Source: Spirochaetaceae bacterium (GTDB lineage Bacteria; Spirochaetota; Spirochaetia; PWKH01). Taken from it: a stretch of DNA of 33,781 nt. Below, in pieces: positions 8,882 to 19,467 of this stretch. Position 1 is the first letter of the stretch. The number at the start of each line of letters is the position of its first letter. Where the stretch lies: NCBI GenBank assembly GCA_003559765.1, contig PWKH01000087.1, forward strand, positions 1-33,781, given 5' to 3'. The notes beneath the pieces are model-generated. The model was not told the DNA's origin and ran no database searches. It worked only from the letters and a program-made list of their open reading frames with translations. A program made the translations under genes and the position numbers.

Positions 8882-8908
8882 AGCCGGCAGGTGCTACTGC
8901 CGGCTTTC
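8882..8908 (+). terminator. Hairpin terminator candidate between convergent genes
   Basis: AGCCGGCAG-GTGCTA-CTGCCGGCT, perfect 9-bp stem followed by a weak T tract; overlaps the stop codon of the minus-strand acyltransferase gene. Confidence 0.6.
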
Positions 8909-9640
8909 CTGGGAAATCTGAGCGCCGGCAATGATGTCCTGAAGTTTTTTGGGAAGTTCATGCTTCTGCTCTTCAGTCAGCCCGGCAGTATCAACGGCCG
9001 GATGCACGGTCATATAAATATCCGTAGCCTTCACCCGGTGATCCTCCTCCCATAGACGGTAGGTGTTCTGAATGGTCACCGGTATAATGGTTGCCTTGGA
9101 CCGGGTAGCCAGTTTCAGGCTCCCCTCCTTGAACCGGTTTATGGTATTGGACCTGCTTCGCGTACCCTCCGGGAACATAATCAAGGGGGTTCCCGATTCG
9201 ATCCGCTTCACCCCGTCCAAAATCATTTTCACAGAGGACCGGGCGCTCCCCCGTTTTATGGTCACGCATCCCATGGAATCCATCCACTGTCTGAGCAGCG
9301 GCACTTTCCGCAGTTCCTCCTTAGCAATAAACCCTGCCCATATCGGGAAATGCCCCACCAGCAGAGGAATATCCATATAGCTTTGATGATTGGAAATCAC
9401 GCAGATCCGCCCCGCTTCCCGGGGAAGGTGCTCAAGTCCGGTCATATGCACCCTCCCCCGCAGAGCGGATATAATTCCTCGGGAAAGAAACCGTCCGTTC
9501 TTCCTCAGCACCCGCTCAGCCTGCTCGCGCAGACCGATCAGTCTGAGCAGCCCGTAGGACACAAGCCCAGTCAGAGAAACAGCAACAAAAAGTACGGCGA
9601 GATACAGCAGCACAAGCACCGTGCCGATTAATCGGACCAT
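8894..9640 (-). CDS. plsC: 1-acyl-sn-glycerol-3-phosphate acyltransferase
   Basis: NHQSYMD (HX4D) and FPEGTRS motifs, N-terminal TM segment. Confidence 0.92.
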   Translation of the reverse strand: MVRLIGTVLVLLYLAVLFVAVSLTGLVSYGLLRLIGLREQAERVLRKNGRFLSRGIISALRGRVHMTGLEHLPREAGRICVISNHQSYMDIPLLVGHFPIWAGFIAKEELRKVPLLRQWMDSMGCVTIKRGSARSSVKMILDGVKRIESGTPLIMFPEGTRSRSNTINRFKEGSLKLATRSKATIIPVTIQNTYRLWEEDHRVKATDIYMTVHPAVDTAGLTEEQKHELPKKLQDIIAGAQISQESRQ

Positions 9641-9698
9641 CTGTCAACTCACTTTACACGTATTATCCTGAAGCCGAAGGCGCAGAATCCGCCGCGGC

Positions 9699-11369
9699 TC
9701 AGCTGTCTTTTCCCAGCAGCCGTCCCAGCAGTCCCCGCTTCCGTTTCTGCTTCGGTTTTTCCTTCCGGGGAGCAGCAGGCTGCTGTTTGCGCTGCGGGGG
9801 TTTATTCTCAGGAGCCTGCTGTTTCGGCTGCTCCTTGGATTTCTGTTCCATGGATGCGCCGTACTTCTGCTTGTAGTAGGCTATCCGCTCTTCAAGAGGA
9901 AGCCCCTGAATATCCCGGACCTCCTGGGGCTTCAGTCCCTCCTTCCTTTCTGCCTGGGGCTTCCTCCCCTTCGGACGGGACGCAGCTGCCGCGGGATCCC
10001 GTTTCGGCTTAGGTTTCGGTTTTGGTTTCCCAGCAGGCTCATTCTGTATTTCCTGAGACTTCTGCTGCTCCCGGGGTTTCCGCCTGTCCCCTCCCCGCTC
10101 AGGTTTTCCGTCCTTCCGACGGCGTGAACCGCCGCCTCTGCCGGGTTTCCGAGGTTCCTGTTTGGCACGGTATTTCAGGTCTCCGGCGGGCACGTCGGCA
10201 CTCTTGTCAACAACCCGGTCCAGGTCTTCGCACCACTCAACGGAAATCTTCATGCCGATAAAGTTCTCGATTGCCTCAACCCCGTAGACAAACTGCTCGC
10301 AGGCAAAGGAAACCGCCGCTCCGCTCTTCCCTGCCCTGGCGGTACGGCCGATGCGGTGGACGTAGCTTTCGTAGTCTTCAGGAATGTCGTAATTGACCAC
10401 CAGGGACAAGTCGTTGATATGCAGCCCCCTGGCGGCTACGTCCGTTGCTACCAGATACCGGAGGCTTCCCTCCTTCATGGTGTCGATGATCTTCAGCCGC
10501 TTGCGCTGGGGAAGATCCCCCATGAGAAACTGGGAATGGTATCCGTTGAGCTGCAGCCGTTTGGATACCTCAACCGCCCTATGGCGGGTATTGGTGAAGA
10601 TCAGCGCGGTTGCCGGATCTTTGGTCCGAAGGATATGCAGCAGCAGCTTGAATTTCTCATGCTTGGTCACATGATACATCTCCTGCTTGATGTCCTCAAC
10701 GGTGATGTTCTCGGGAGTAATCTCCACGGTAGCAGGATCATTCATGAACTCCCATGCCAGATGGCGGACCCGGGTGGTAAGGGTGGCGCTGAAGAGCATG
10801 GTCTGCCGCTCGGTCTTGCTGCGCATTTTGCTGAGCATCTTCTTGATGTCGGGATAAAACCCCATGTCAAAGAGGCGGTCGGCCTCATCAATGACTACGA
10901 TATCAAGGGAGCGGAAATCAATCTTATTGGAGCTCTGGAAATCTATCAGCCTTCCCGGTGTTCCGATAAACAGATCAACCCCGGCATTGACCGCCTTGTC
11001 CTGGCGGTGATACCCCATGCCTCCGAAAAACGTGGCTATCCGGATCTCCGGAATACCGGCGGCAAGGAGCTTTGCATCATCCTCTATCTGATCTGCCAGT
11101 TCCCTGGTGGGAACGATGATCAGTGCCTTTACATTGCCCGATCGCCTCACATACTGGTCAAGGATGGTTATGAGAAATGCCGCCGTCTTCCCGCTTCCCG
11201 TCTGGGACTGTACCAGTATATCCTTCCCCTTCAGGGAATGGGCGAACACCTGTTCCTGCACCGGCATGGCGGTCTCAAACTGAGCCTCCCGAATACCGTC
11301 TAACACTCGCTGGTGGATATCAAATTCTGTAAACTTCATTTGCATTGTACTTCTCTTTTCTTCTCTCAA
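9699..11369 (-). CDS. DEAD-box RNA helicase with long basic C-terminal tail; start probably 11345
   Basis: Motif I QTGSGKT, PTRELA, DEAD, SAT, HRIGRTARAG; low-complexity KPKPKPKPKR / RKQQ tail. Confidence 0.94.
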   Translation of the reverse strand: MREEKRSTMQMKFTEFDIHQRVLDGIREAQFETAMPVQEQVFAHSLKGKDILVQSQTGSGKTAAFLITILDQYVRRSGNVKALIIVPTRELADQIEDDAKLLAAGIPEIRIATFFGGMGYHRQDKAVNAGVDLFIGTPGRLIDFQSSNKIDFRSLDIVVIDEADRLFDMGFYPDIKKMLSKMRSKTERQTMLFSATLTTRVRHLAWEFMNDPATVEITPENITVEDIKQEMYHVTKHEKFKLLLHILRTKDPATALIFTNTRHRAVEVSKRLQLNGYHSQFLMGDLPQRKRLKIIDTMKEGSLRYLVATDVAARGLHINDLSLVVNYDIPEDYESYVHRIGRTARAGKSGAAVSFACEQFVYGVEAIENFIGMKISVEWCEDLDRVVDKSADVPAGDLKYRAKQEPRKPGRGGGSRRRKDGKPERGGDRRKPREQQKSQEIQNEPAGKPKPKPKPKRDPAAAASRPKGRKPQAERKEGLKPQEVRDIQGLPLEERIAYYKQKYGASMEQKSKEQPKQQAPENKPPQRKQQPAAPRKEKPKQKRKRGLLGRLLGKDS

Positions 11370-11383
11370 TCTTGTTTCTTACG

Positions 11384-12220
11384 TTATGCCTGATTAACGT
11401 AGTCCTTTTCAAGGGTCCGAATCAGCTGATGGATACGCAAGGTCACCTGATGCTGCTTGAATATCCGTGTCTCATCCACCCTGCCCACGGGCATCGCACC
11501 CATGCTGGTGCTCGAAATAAACACCTCACTAAAGGCGCCGTCATACAGATCCTGGAGCGTAATGCACCGGTATGCGACATCAAGCCCGATTTCCCGGGCA
11601 CTTTCGATAATATGCTTCCTGGTCACCCCGGCGAGCACCCCTGAAGAGGCGGTGATCAGGGTTGATCCGGACAGTGCGAATACATTGGTCCGGGTCCCCT
11701 CAATGGTGCAGCCCCGCCGGTCCACGAAGAGCGCCTCAAAGGCCCCGCGCCGTTCAGCCTCCCGAAGGGCGACATAATTGAGCAGCAGGGAGGTTGACTT
11801 CACCTCGGGGACCACCCGTTCCCCCTCATAGGTAATTACCTTCACCCCTCGGCGGTAGTACTCAGCAGGATATGCGGGCAGATCGGTATAGAAAATAAAC
11901 AGCATCGGTGAGCTGCCGCCGATAAGCTGTACCCGCAGCGTCGCCCGGTCGATGGAGTCGGCCTTGATGAGCCGGTAGACAAACTCATAAAGCTGTCCGG
12001 CCGACCAGGTATGGGGAATCTCCAGCCGGCCGGCCGAATCCAGCAGCCGGTCGATGTGGTCCTCCAGGAACACCGCCACCGACTTGAGCACCTTTACCGA
12101 TTCATAGACGCTGAAATTAAAAAATACTTCCCTGATGCTCACGGGCACCCGGGCTTCAGACTCCGGGATTACCCTCCCGTCACGCACTGCAGATTTCATG
12201 TGTCCCGTCTCTCCCGTCAA
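11384..12220 (-). CDS. Class-IV PLP aminotransferase (BCAT/D-amino-acid aminotransferase-like); start probably ATG 12199
   Basis: KSTSLLLNYVALREAERRGAFEALFVDRRGCTIEGTRTNVFAL and SSTSMGAMPVGRVD are fold-type IV motifs. Confidence 0.9.
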   Translation of the reverse strand: MTGETGHMKSAVRDGRVIPESEARVPVSIREVFFNFSVYESVKVLKSVAVFLEDHIDRLLDSAGRLEIPHTWSAGQLYEFVYRLIKADSIDRATLRVQLIGGSSPMLFIFYTDLPAYPAEYYRRGVKVITYEGERVVPEVKSTSLLLNYVALREAERRGAFEALFVDRRGCTIEGTRTNVFALSGSTLITASSGVLAGVTRKHIIESAREIGLDVAYRCITLQDLYDGAFSEVFISSTSMGAMPVGRVDETRIFKQHQVTLRIHQLIRTLEKDYVNQA

Positions 12221-14674
12221 TCAGCTGTCTCCGAAATCATGGAATCTGAGCACTTCCCGGGGCTTGCTTCCCGCAGCCGGGCCGACCACCCCCATCTCTT
12301 CCATGGTTTCTATCATCCGTGCAGCCCGGTTGTACCCGATCTTCAGCCTCCGCTGCAGCATGGACGCTGAGGCCACGGACCGCTCCTGCACAATCTGCAT
12401 GGCCTGTGTCATTAAAGGATCGTTCTCATGCCCCTCACCGTCAAAATCGTCTGCATCCGGGTCTTCGTCATCCAGGAAATAGGATTCATCCAGGTAGTCG
12501 GGTTCACCGTTTTCCTTCACATGACCGACGATCCGCTCAACCTCCTCCTCCGACAGAAAGGCGCCCTGAATCCTGGTCGGATAGGCCTCCCAGGAGGAGA
12601 GAAAAAGCATGTCCCCTTTCCCCAGAAGCTTCTCGGCCCCCGGCATGTCGATTATGATGCGCGAATCCGTATTGCTGACCACCATGAAGGCGATCCGGGA
12701 GGGAATATTGGCTTTGATCAGACCGGTGATCACATTGGTGGAAGGCCGCTGGGTGGCCAGCACCAGATGAATTCCCACTGCCCTGGCCATGGCCGCCAGC
12801 CGGGCAAGATACTGCTCCAGTTCCTTTCCGATGGTGCTCATGAGATCGGCAAACTCGTCAATCACCAATACAATATAGGGAAGATGTTCGGCGGTAGTAT
12901 CCCGGGTCTGTATCTTCATATTGTAGGAACTGATATCCCGGACCCCCAATGCATCCAGCAGATTGTACCGCCGTTCCATCTCGTAGATGCAGTACTGCAG
13001 TGCCTTGAGGGTCTTCTTCGCATCGCTGATCACCGGGGTGAGCAGATGGGGAATATCGTTATACAGCTTCAGTTCCACAATCTTGGGATCAATCAGCATC
13101 AGCCGAACATCCTTGGGAGAACGGCGGTAGAGGATGGAACAGATCAGTGCATTCACGCATACCGATTTTCCGGAACCGGTGGCCCCTGCAATCAGCAGGT
13201 GGGGAGTTCGCACCAGATCAATCAGCTTCAGTTCCCCCATGATATCCTTCCCCAGGGCCATGGGAATTTTCAGCTGTCCCTGCCGGTCGGCTTCTTCAAT
13301 CATTGCCTTGAATGAGACAATCGTCCGCTTTCGGTTGGGAACTTCGATGCCCACCGCCTGTTTCCCCGGAATGGGAGCAACGATCCGCACCCGGGAGGCC
13401 GCCAGCTGCAGGGCGATATTGTCCGAGAGATTGGTAATCGCAGAAACCCGGACCCCCGGCGCCGGCAGGATTTCAAACATCGTCACCACCGGACCCTTTT
13501 TAACTCCAGTCAGTTCCGCTTCAATACCGAATTCAGAAAAGGTCCGCATCAGCGCCTCGGAGGCCGCCCTGGTATAGGCGTCGTCCTCATCGGTGAGATC
13601 CGGATAGGTTGCCAGGATATCCTCAGGAGGCGGCCGGTAGTCCCCCCGGGGCCTGCCCGAAGATTTTTTCCTGGTCAAAGGAGCTGTCTCCGCCTCCCGG
13701 CGGGCCCAGTCCTGCTCTGCCGGGTCTCTGTTCTCCTCCTCCGGCTCCACCAGGTTCTGAAACTTCGGATCCTCCGGAGGAAGGGTCGGGGTCACGGTAT
13801 TTTTCAGATCGACCTCTTCGCGGGTGAGCACTCCCCCGGAGTAGTCCCGCTCCAGCTGCTCATCCTGCAGCTCCTCCTCGGAAGGCTCCTGCGGTGCCTG
13901 GTCCTGCTCATCCTTATCATCCGGATAAGCAGGAGCACGGTAGGGCCTGGGATGCACCCCGAAGATCGGCCGCACCGGTTCGTTCTCCCCCTGCAGAAAC
14001 TCATCCTCCCCGTCAATCGGCTGTTCCGGCTGCTCTTCATCCTCCATGGCGCTGAATATCTTACGGAAGGAGGGAAGTTCCGGAACCGCCGGAATATCGG
14101 GGAATCTCAGTGTTCCGTCTGGAGGAATCTTTACTGAGTCGATCTCGATCTGATGCCCAGAAGAAGCTCCGGCAGGCTGCTGGGACACGATGTCTCCGGT
14201 GGACTTCGACCTGATGAACGAGAAAAACAGCAGGGTAAGCTGCAGCAGCAGAATAATACCGACAATTGATGCGGCGGCACTGCGGCCGAAAAGCTGGGCT
14301 GCCCCCTGAGCCGGGGCAAATTCTCCGGAGGGATCCTGGACGGCAAGATACAGCAGTCCAGTAAGAAAGGGGATCACTGTCAGCAGCAGATGCATGAACT
14401 GACGCCGCGATTTGGTGCCCCGAACCAGCAGCACAGCGAGGAAGAGATAGAAAACGGGGATATACCAGGCGGCCGGGCCGAACAACTGGGTAAGGGTTTG
14501 GGCAAGGGGCATGAGTATCCAGGAAAGCTCCCCGGGCACACTGAGACCGTGGTTCCGGACAGCCAGGGACCCCCCTGAACCGATACTGATCATGCATGCA
14601 GCGAATGCTGCAGCTGTTCTCATAATGTTTGCGCCCAATACCGTACTCCTCTGCTGATAAATCCAATTGTGCAA
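12221..14674 (-). CDS. ftsK: DNA translocase FtsK/SpoIIIE; start possibly TTG at about 14638 behind AGAGGAG
   Basis: N-terminal TM segments, acidic linker, motor with GATGSGKSV, LVIDEFADLM, ATQRPS, C-terminal gamma wHTH (MLQRRLKIGYNRAARMIETMEEMGVVGP). Confidence 0.96.
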   Translation of the reverse strand: MHNWIYQQRSTVLGANIMRTAAAFAACMISIGSGGSLAVRNHGLSVPGELSWILMPLAQTLTQLFGPAAWYIPVFYLFLAVLLVRGTKSRRQFMHLLLTVIPFLTGLLYLAVQDPSGEFAPAQGAAQLFGRSAAASIVGIILLLQLTLLFFSFIRSKSTGDIVSQQPAGASSGHQIEIDSVKIPPDGTLRFPDIPAVPELPSFRKIFSAMEDEEQPEQPIDGEDEFLQGENEPVRPIFGVHPRPYRAPAYPDDKDEQDQAPQEPSEEELQDEQLERDYSGGVLTREEVDLKNTVTPTLPPEDPKFQNLVEPEEENRDPAEQDWARREAETAPLTRKKSSGRPRGDYRPPPEDILATYPDLTDEDDAYTRAASEALMRTFSEFGIEAELTGVKKGPVVTMFEILPAPGVRVSAITNLSDNIALQLAASRVRIVAPIPGKQAVGIEVPNRKRTIVSFKAMIEEADRQGQLKIPMALGKDIMGELKLIDLVRTPHLLIAGATGSGKSVCVNALICSILYRRSPKDVRLMLIDPKIVELKLYNDIPHLLTPVISDAKKTLKALQYCIYEMERRYNLLDALGVRDISSYNMKIQTRDTTAEHLPYIVLVIDEFADLMSTIGKELEQYLARLAAMARAVGIHLVLATQRPSTNVITGLIKANIPSRIAFMVVSNTDSRIIIDMPGAEKLLGKGDMLFLSSWEAYPTRIQGAFLSEEEVERIVGHVKENGEPDYLDESYFLDDEDPDADDFDGEGHENDPLMTQAMQIVQERSVASASMLQRRLKIGYNRAARMIETMEEMGVVGPAAGSKPREVLRFHDFGDS

Positions 14675-14710
14675 TAAAATACCAAGAAATACAACAGTGC
14701 AGTCATGCTG

Positions 14711-15517
14711 TCAGCGAAACAGCAGGCCGTACAGCCCCAGGGGAATCAGGTAGAAACAGAATAGATAAAGCTTCCCTCCCCGGATGAGGTACAGCAGCAG
14801 CTTCAGGGATGCAAATCCCGAGACCAGGGCCGCAATGAATCCCGCAGCCAGCGCTTCTGCCGATACCGCTGCGGTGATCGTCTCCGCTGCAGCCAGCTCA
14901 AGTATCAGTGCGCCAATTATCGCCGGAATGGATATAAGAAACGATATTTCCCCAGCCCGCCTGCGGTCGGCTCCGCTTACCAGGGCTGTCGAAATGGTGA
15001 TCCCCGAACGGGAAATTCCCGGAAGGGTGCCCAGCCCCTGACTGATCCCCAGCACGGCGCTTTTTACCGGAGAAAGATGGATGCTTCCGACCGGCCGCTG
15101 GAATACCCGTCCGATGATCAGGATGGCCGAGGTGACTAAAAAGAGCGCATAGACCCCAGTTATCGGCATAGCAGGCTGCACCCGGGAAACTGCAAGGCCT
15201 ACCGCACCGGTGAATACGGTTGCAATGACGATCATCCTTACGGTCCGCATATGGGACCGGTGGATATCCTCCTCCCCGAGGGGAACGGATTTTGAAACAG
15301 CCTGGTACAGCGCCCGGATCAGCTCCCAGATGCGGCGGCGGAATACAAAACAGACGGCAATGAGGGTGGCGATATGGAGCAGCACGTCATAGAGCAGCGG
15401 TATTCCGTCAATCTGAAGCACATCCCGGAATACCGCCAGATGCCCGGAACTTGAAACGGGAAGAAACTCTGTTACCCCCTGCACGAGGCCGAGAATAAGC
15501 GACTGCAGTACACTCAT
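14711..15517 (-). CDS. uppP: Undecaprenyl-diphosphate phosphatase
   Basis: GLVQGVTEFLPVSSSGHLAV and GTLPGISRSGITIST motifs; polytopic. Confidence 0.96.
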   Translation of the reverse strand: MSVLQSLILGLVQGVTEFLPVSSSGHLAVFRDVLQIDGIPLLYDVLLHIATLIAVCFVFRRRIWELIRALYQAVSKSVPLGEEDIHRSHMRTVRMIVIATVFTGAVGLAVSRVQPAMPITGVYALFLVTSAILIIGRVFQRPVGSIHLSPVKSAVLGISQGLGTLPGISRSGITISTALVSGADRRRAGEISFLISIPAIIGALILELAAAETITAAVSAEALAAGFIAALVSGFASLKLLLYLIRGGKLYLFCFYLIPLGLYGLLFR

Positions 15518-15523
15518 TGCAGT

Positions 15524-15552
15524 ATGATAATCAAATCCCGCCTTCAGCGCAA
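15524..15552 (-). promoter_or_regulatory. Promoter TTGCGC-17-TATCAT ending 6 nt before the uppP ATG; possible leaderless start
   Basis: Minus strand: TTGCGC tgaaggcgggatttgat TATCAT actgca ATG; no SD. Confidence 0.45.
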
Positions 15553-15563
15553 GGAAAAAATGT

Positions 15564-16208
15564 TTAGCCGCTGATGAGCACCAGCTGCCGGCGGTATCCG
15601 TCCATCAGGGGATTGGTGATGTCGGCAGTCCGCACCGTAAGCTCCGGTCTTTCAGCAGTCAGTTCGGTAATCTCCTCTGCAACCCGCCGGTCAGTGCCCT
15701 TGTAAGCGGCGATCACCCCGTGTTTCTTCAGCAGGGGAGCAAGCATCGGATAGATCTCCCTGAGGCGTGCAACGGCCCGGAAGGTGACTGCATCGCAGGT
15801 AAAGCCTGCCTGCCGGAGGTCCCCTTCAAAGACCGACACCCTGGGGTGCAGCCCCGCCGCAGCCGCGGCATTCCTGAGAAAACCCGAGCGTTTGCCCGAG
15901 CGCTCAATGAGCACCATCCTGATTCCGGGAAGCATGACCGCCAGCGGGATGCCGGGGACACCGTTGCCGGATCCTGCATCGGCCATACTGCTCCCCCGGG
16001 GAAGAAGCCGCTGCAGCACCGGAACTGCCGCCAGCGCATCCATGATATGACGGACGACAAACTCCTCCCCGGCCGCCCGCACCAGATTGTACCGGGGATT
16101 CCACAAATCAATTTCCCGGCAGTAGGCATTCAGCTGCTCAAGCTGTTCGGTGCTCCAGGTCAGTCCGAGGGTGTTAAGCCCGGAGGCAAGATATCCGGAA
16201 TAATCCAT
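15564..16208 (-). CDS. rsmG: 16S rRNA (guanine527-N7)-methyltransferase
   Basis: GidB-family: NPRYNLVRAAGEEFVVRHIMDALA, DAGSGNGVPGIPLAVMLP, FRAVARL; adjacent to mnmG. Confidence 0.94.
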   Translation of the reverse strand: MDYSGYLASGLNTLGLTWSTEQLEQLNAYCREIDLWNPRYNLVRAAGEEFVVRHIMDALAAVPVLQRLLPRGSSMADAGSGNGVPGIPLAVMLPGIRMVLIERSGKRSGFLRNAAAAAGLHPRVSVFEGDLRQAGFTCDAVTFRAVARLREIYPMLAPLLKKHGVIAAYKGTDRRVAEEITELTAERPELTVRTADITNPLMDGYRRQLVLISG

Positions 16209-16213
16209 ACCGG

Positions 16214-18019
16214 CTACCGCCCCAGGTGCACCATAAGCACCGCAAGATCAGCGTTCCGTACCCCGGAAATCCGTGAAGCCTGGCCTACCGACAGCGGCCT
16301 GATCTGCTTCATCTTTTCCCGGGATTCACTGGACAGCCCCTCAACGCCGTCATAGTCGAAATCCCGGGGAATTCGGATGCGCTCCATCTTCTCAAAACGC
16401 TTCACCTGCATCTCCTGGCGTTTGATATACCCTTCATACTTCACATCCAGCTCCGCCTGCCGCAGATGAGCCGGCTGATACCGCTTCAGCTCCTCGAACT
16501 CCTCCAGGAGGTCCTCCAGGGTGATCAGGGGATTTTTCACATGCTGGGAGAGGGACTTCCCACCCGGAAGTCTGCGCTGTCCCAGAAGCTCCTTAATCTC
16601 ATCTATCTGCTCCATCTTCTGCCGAAACTGCTCCATGGCCTCCCGGTCATGCATCCCTGCCCGGAAGGCTGTCTCCATCAGCCGCTGGTCTGCTGAATCA
16701 TGACGCAGATTCAGCCGGTATTCCGCCCGGGAGGTGAACATGCGGTAGGGTTCATTGGTTCCCTTGGTCACCAGGTCGTCGATGAGCACTCCCGTATAGG
16801 CCTGAGCCCGGGAGAGCACCATGGGCTGCTCCCCCCGGAGCTTAAGAGCCGCGTTGATCCCCGCCATCAGGCCCTGGCATGCCGCCTCCTCATACCCGGA
16901 AGTTCCGTTGGTCTGTCCCGCTGCATAGAGGCCTGATACCAGCTTCGTCTCCAAAGTCGGGTACAGCTGGGTCGGATCAAGATAATCGTACTCGACGGCA
17001 TACCCGGGGCGCATGATCCGGGCATGCTCCAGTCCCGGGATGGTGCGGATGAACTGCTCCTGCACCGCTTCGGGAAGGGAGGATGAGATGCCGTTGAGAT
17101 ACATCTCCTCAGTGCCGATTCCCTCGGGCTCAACAAAGATCTGGTGCCGGTCCCGCTGGGGAAATTTGACTACCTTGTCCTCGATGGAGGGACAGTAGCG
17201 GGGTCCGAGGCCGGTGATCCTGCCGCTGAACAGCGGGGAGGTATGGATGTTTTCCTGGATGACGGCATGGGTGTGTTCGTTAGTATAGGTGATGTAGCAG
17301 GGCACGGAGGGGCGCTCAATACTGCCGGCGGAAAAGGAGAAGGGCAGCATCTGCTCATCCCCGGGCTGCTCCTCCATCCGGGAGAAGTCCAGAGAGCTTT
17401 TCCTCACCCGAGCCGGTGTGCCTGTCTTCATCCGTCCCAGCCGGAACCCGAGAGATCGCAGACAGCTGCCGAGCCCGTAGGCTCCCGGCTCCCCGAGTCT
17501 CCCCTCCGGGGCGGTATGCTCGCCGATGAAGACAGCTCCGTCCATGAAGGTGCCCGTGGTGATTACGACGCATCGTGCGGTAATGCGGTTTCCCCGGCGG
17601 GTCACCACCCCCTCCACCCTCTTTTCCTGCTCATTGATCAGCAGATCGGTTACGGTATCCTGAAACAGATGCAGGTGCTGCTGTGCTTCCACAGTCTCCT
17701 TGGCAAGACGGCTGTAGCTGTATTTATCAGACTGGGCCCGGGGCGCCTGGACCGCCGGACCGCGCCGGCGGTTCAGGATCCGGAACTGGATCATGGTCCG
17801 GTCTATCAGCCGGGCCATGACGCCGCCGAGTGCATCGATCTCCCTGACGATATTCCCCTTCGACAGGCCACCTACGGCGGGGTTGCAGGAAAGACGCCCC
17901 ACTGCATCCAGGCTCTGGGTGATCATCAGGGTAGAGAACTGCAGTTTTGCCAGGGCGCAGGCCGCCTCAATACCGGCATGACCTCCCCCGATTACGATCG
18001 CATCAACATCCATCGGCAT
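16214..18019 (-). CDS. mnmG: tRNA uridine-5-carboxymethylaminomethyl modification enzyme MnmG (GidA)
   Basis: FAD motif [48 protein letters not shown]. Confidence 0.97.
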   Translation of the reverse strand: MPMDVDAIVIGGGHAGIEAACALAKLQFSTLMITQSLDAVGRLSCNPAVGGLSKGNIVREIDALGGVMARLIDRTMIQFRILNRRRGPAVQAPRAQSDKYSYSRLAKETVEAQQHLHLFQDTVTDLLINEQEKRVEGVVTRRGNRITARCVVITTGTFMDGAVFIGEHTAPEGRLGEPGAYGLGSCLRSLGFRLGRMKTGTPARVRKSSLDFSRMEEQPGDEQMLPFSFSAGSIERPSVPCYITYTNEHTHAVIQENIHTSPLFSGRITGLGPRYCPSIEDKVVKFPQRDRHQIFVEPEGIGTEEMYLNGISSSLPEAVQEQFIRTIPGLEHARIMRPGYAVEYDYLDPTQLYPTLETKLVSGLYAAGQTNGTSGYEEAACQGLMAGINAALKLRGEQPMVLSRAQAYTGVLIDDLVTKGTNEPYRMFTSRAEYRLNLRHDSADQRLMETAFRAGMHDREAMEQFRQKMEQIDEIKELLGQRRLPGGKSLSQHVKNPLITLEDLLEEFEELKRYQPAHLRQAELDVKYEGYIKRQEMQVKRFEKMERIRIPRDFDYDGVEGLSSESREKMKQIRPLSVGQASRISGVRNADLAVLMVHLGR

Positions 18020-18028
18020 CTTCCTTCA

Positions 18029-19417
18029 TTATTTCCCGACGCAGAATCCCGAGAATATCCGGTCAAGGATATCATCGGGGGTCAGCGCTCCGGTGAGTTC
18101 TCCTAATGCGGCAAGCGCCTCCTGAAGCTCCGAGGCGATTACGTCCATGGGCATGGCTGTCCCGACTGCGCGATGAGCTTCCCGGAGGGCACTGACAGCC
18201 CGGTCAAGCAGCTCCTTCTGCCGGAATGAGTCAATCATTACCTCCTGATCACGGGATGCCTCGCCGGCTGAACCGGGCAGACGGCGAAGAATCTCCGCCT
18301 CCAGACGGGCAAATCCCTCGCCTGAGTGGGCGCTGACCGGCAGGGCTCCCTCAGGCGAAGGGCTCACCTCCGGGCTGTCGCATTTATTCCAGAGGAACAG
18401 GTACCGGGGATCCTGCCGCTTTTGGTGAAACAGATCCTGCTCCTGGTCGTTCAGCCCGGCTACCCCGTCACATACATAGAGCACCAGCTCCGCCCGGTCC
18501 ACCACATCCCGGCTGCGGAGCATGCCCTCCTGCTCAATGTCATCAGCATCATCAATGCCGATATACCTGAATCCTGCCGTATCATACAGACGGACCGGAA
18601 CTCCCTCAAGGGCAATCCAGGACTCGATGTAGTCCCGGGTAGTTCCATGGACATCTGAAACGATTGAGCGGTCCTGCTTGAGAAAAAGATTGAACAGGGA
18701 GGATTTCCCCGCATTGGTCTTTCCTGCCAGGGCGATAGTGACCCCTTCATGGTACAGCCGGCCCGCCTGATAGGTGTCTGCAAGCTGCTGAAGCCGCCCA
18801 GCGGCAGCCTCTATTGTCTCTGCCGGCACAGGAATCTCCTCTTCTATCTCGTCTTCTGCATAATCAAGCTGGAGCTCCAGTATGCTCAGCACGTCCGCCA
18901 GCTCCTGCTTCTGCTCGTCTATCCGCTGATGCAGAGTTCCGGAGAGCCGCTGAAAAGCAAAGCTGTGAGCCTTTCCAGACTTCGAACCGACTATTTCCTG
19001 GACCGCCTCCGCTCTGGTGAGATCCATCTTGCCGTTAATAAACGCCCGAAAGGTAAACTCTCCCGGCTGGGCATCCCGGAACCCGACTGCCCGCAGCGCC
19101 TCGAGAATCCGCTGGATCCCCGGAAGGCTTCCGTGACAGAATATCTCAACACTCTCCTCGCCGGTATATCCTCCGGGAGCCCGATACACTCCGAGCACCA
19201 CATCATCGATTGCTTCACGGCTTTCGGGATCTGAAAACACCCCGTGGTGCAGAGTCCCGTGGGCAGCCTGTCTCAGCCGGCGGGGTCGGGAGAAGCACCG
19301 GGCAACCAGGTCAACCGCTCCGGTTCCGGAGGTGCGCACCACCGCCAGGGCGCTTGACGCAAAGGGAGTAGCTAATGCCGCAATAGGCTCTTCTGTCTGG
19401 TAAGATCGGTCATTCAT
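18029..19417 (-). CDS. mnmE: tRNA modification GTPase MnmE
   Basis: PGGYTGEE, GEFTFRAFINGKMDLTRAEAVQ, GKTNAGKSSLFN, DTAGFR, C-terminal FCVGK. Confidence 0.97.
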   Translation of the reverse strand: MNDRSYQTEEPIAALATPFASSALAVVRTSGTGAVDLVARCFSRPRRLRQAAHGTLHHGVFSDPESREAIDDVVLGVYRAPGGYTGEESVEIFCHGSLPGIQRILEALRAVGFRDAQPGEFTFRAFINGKMDLTRAEAVQEIVGSKSGKAHSFAFQRLSGTLHQRIDEQKQELADVLSILELQLDYAEDEIEEEIPVPAETIEAAAGRLQQLADTYQAGRLYHEGVTIALAGKTNAGKSSLFNLFLKQDRSIVSDVHGTTRDYIESWIALEGVPVRLYDTAGFRYIGIDDADDIEQEGMLRSRDVVDRAELVLYVCDGVAGLNDQEQDLFHQKRQDPRYLFLWNKCDSPEVSPSPEGALPVSAHSGEGFARLEAEILRRLPGSAGEASRDQEVMIDSFRQKELLDRAVSALREAHRAVGTAMPMDVIASELQEALAALGELTGALTPDDILDRIFSGFCVGK

Positions 19418-19425
19418 GGGACTTG

Positions 19426-19454
19426 AGTATAATCAACCGCAGGGGATGTATCAA
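19426..19454 (-). promoter_or_regulatory. Strong sigma70-like promoter TTGATA-17-TATACT ending 8 nt before the mnmE ATG
   Basis: Minus strand: TTGATA catcccctgcggttgat TATACT caagtccc ATG; no SD. Confidence 0.65.
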
Positions 19455-19467
19455 CTCCGGATGCCGC

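Noticed and set aside
10356-11303. Long plus-strand ORF (315 aa) opposite the DEAD-box helicase
   Set aside because: Antisense shadow ORF with no domain-like motifs; the minus strand encodes an unambiguous helicase.
12428-13315. 295-aa plus-strand ORF opposite ftsK
   Set aside because: Shadow of the conserved FtsK motor domain.
17144-18106. 320-aa plus-strand ORF opposite mnmG
   Set aside because: Shadow of the highly conserved mnmG.
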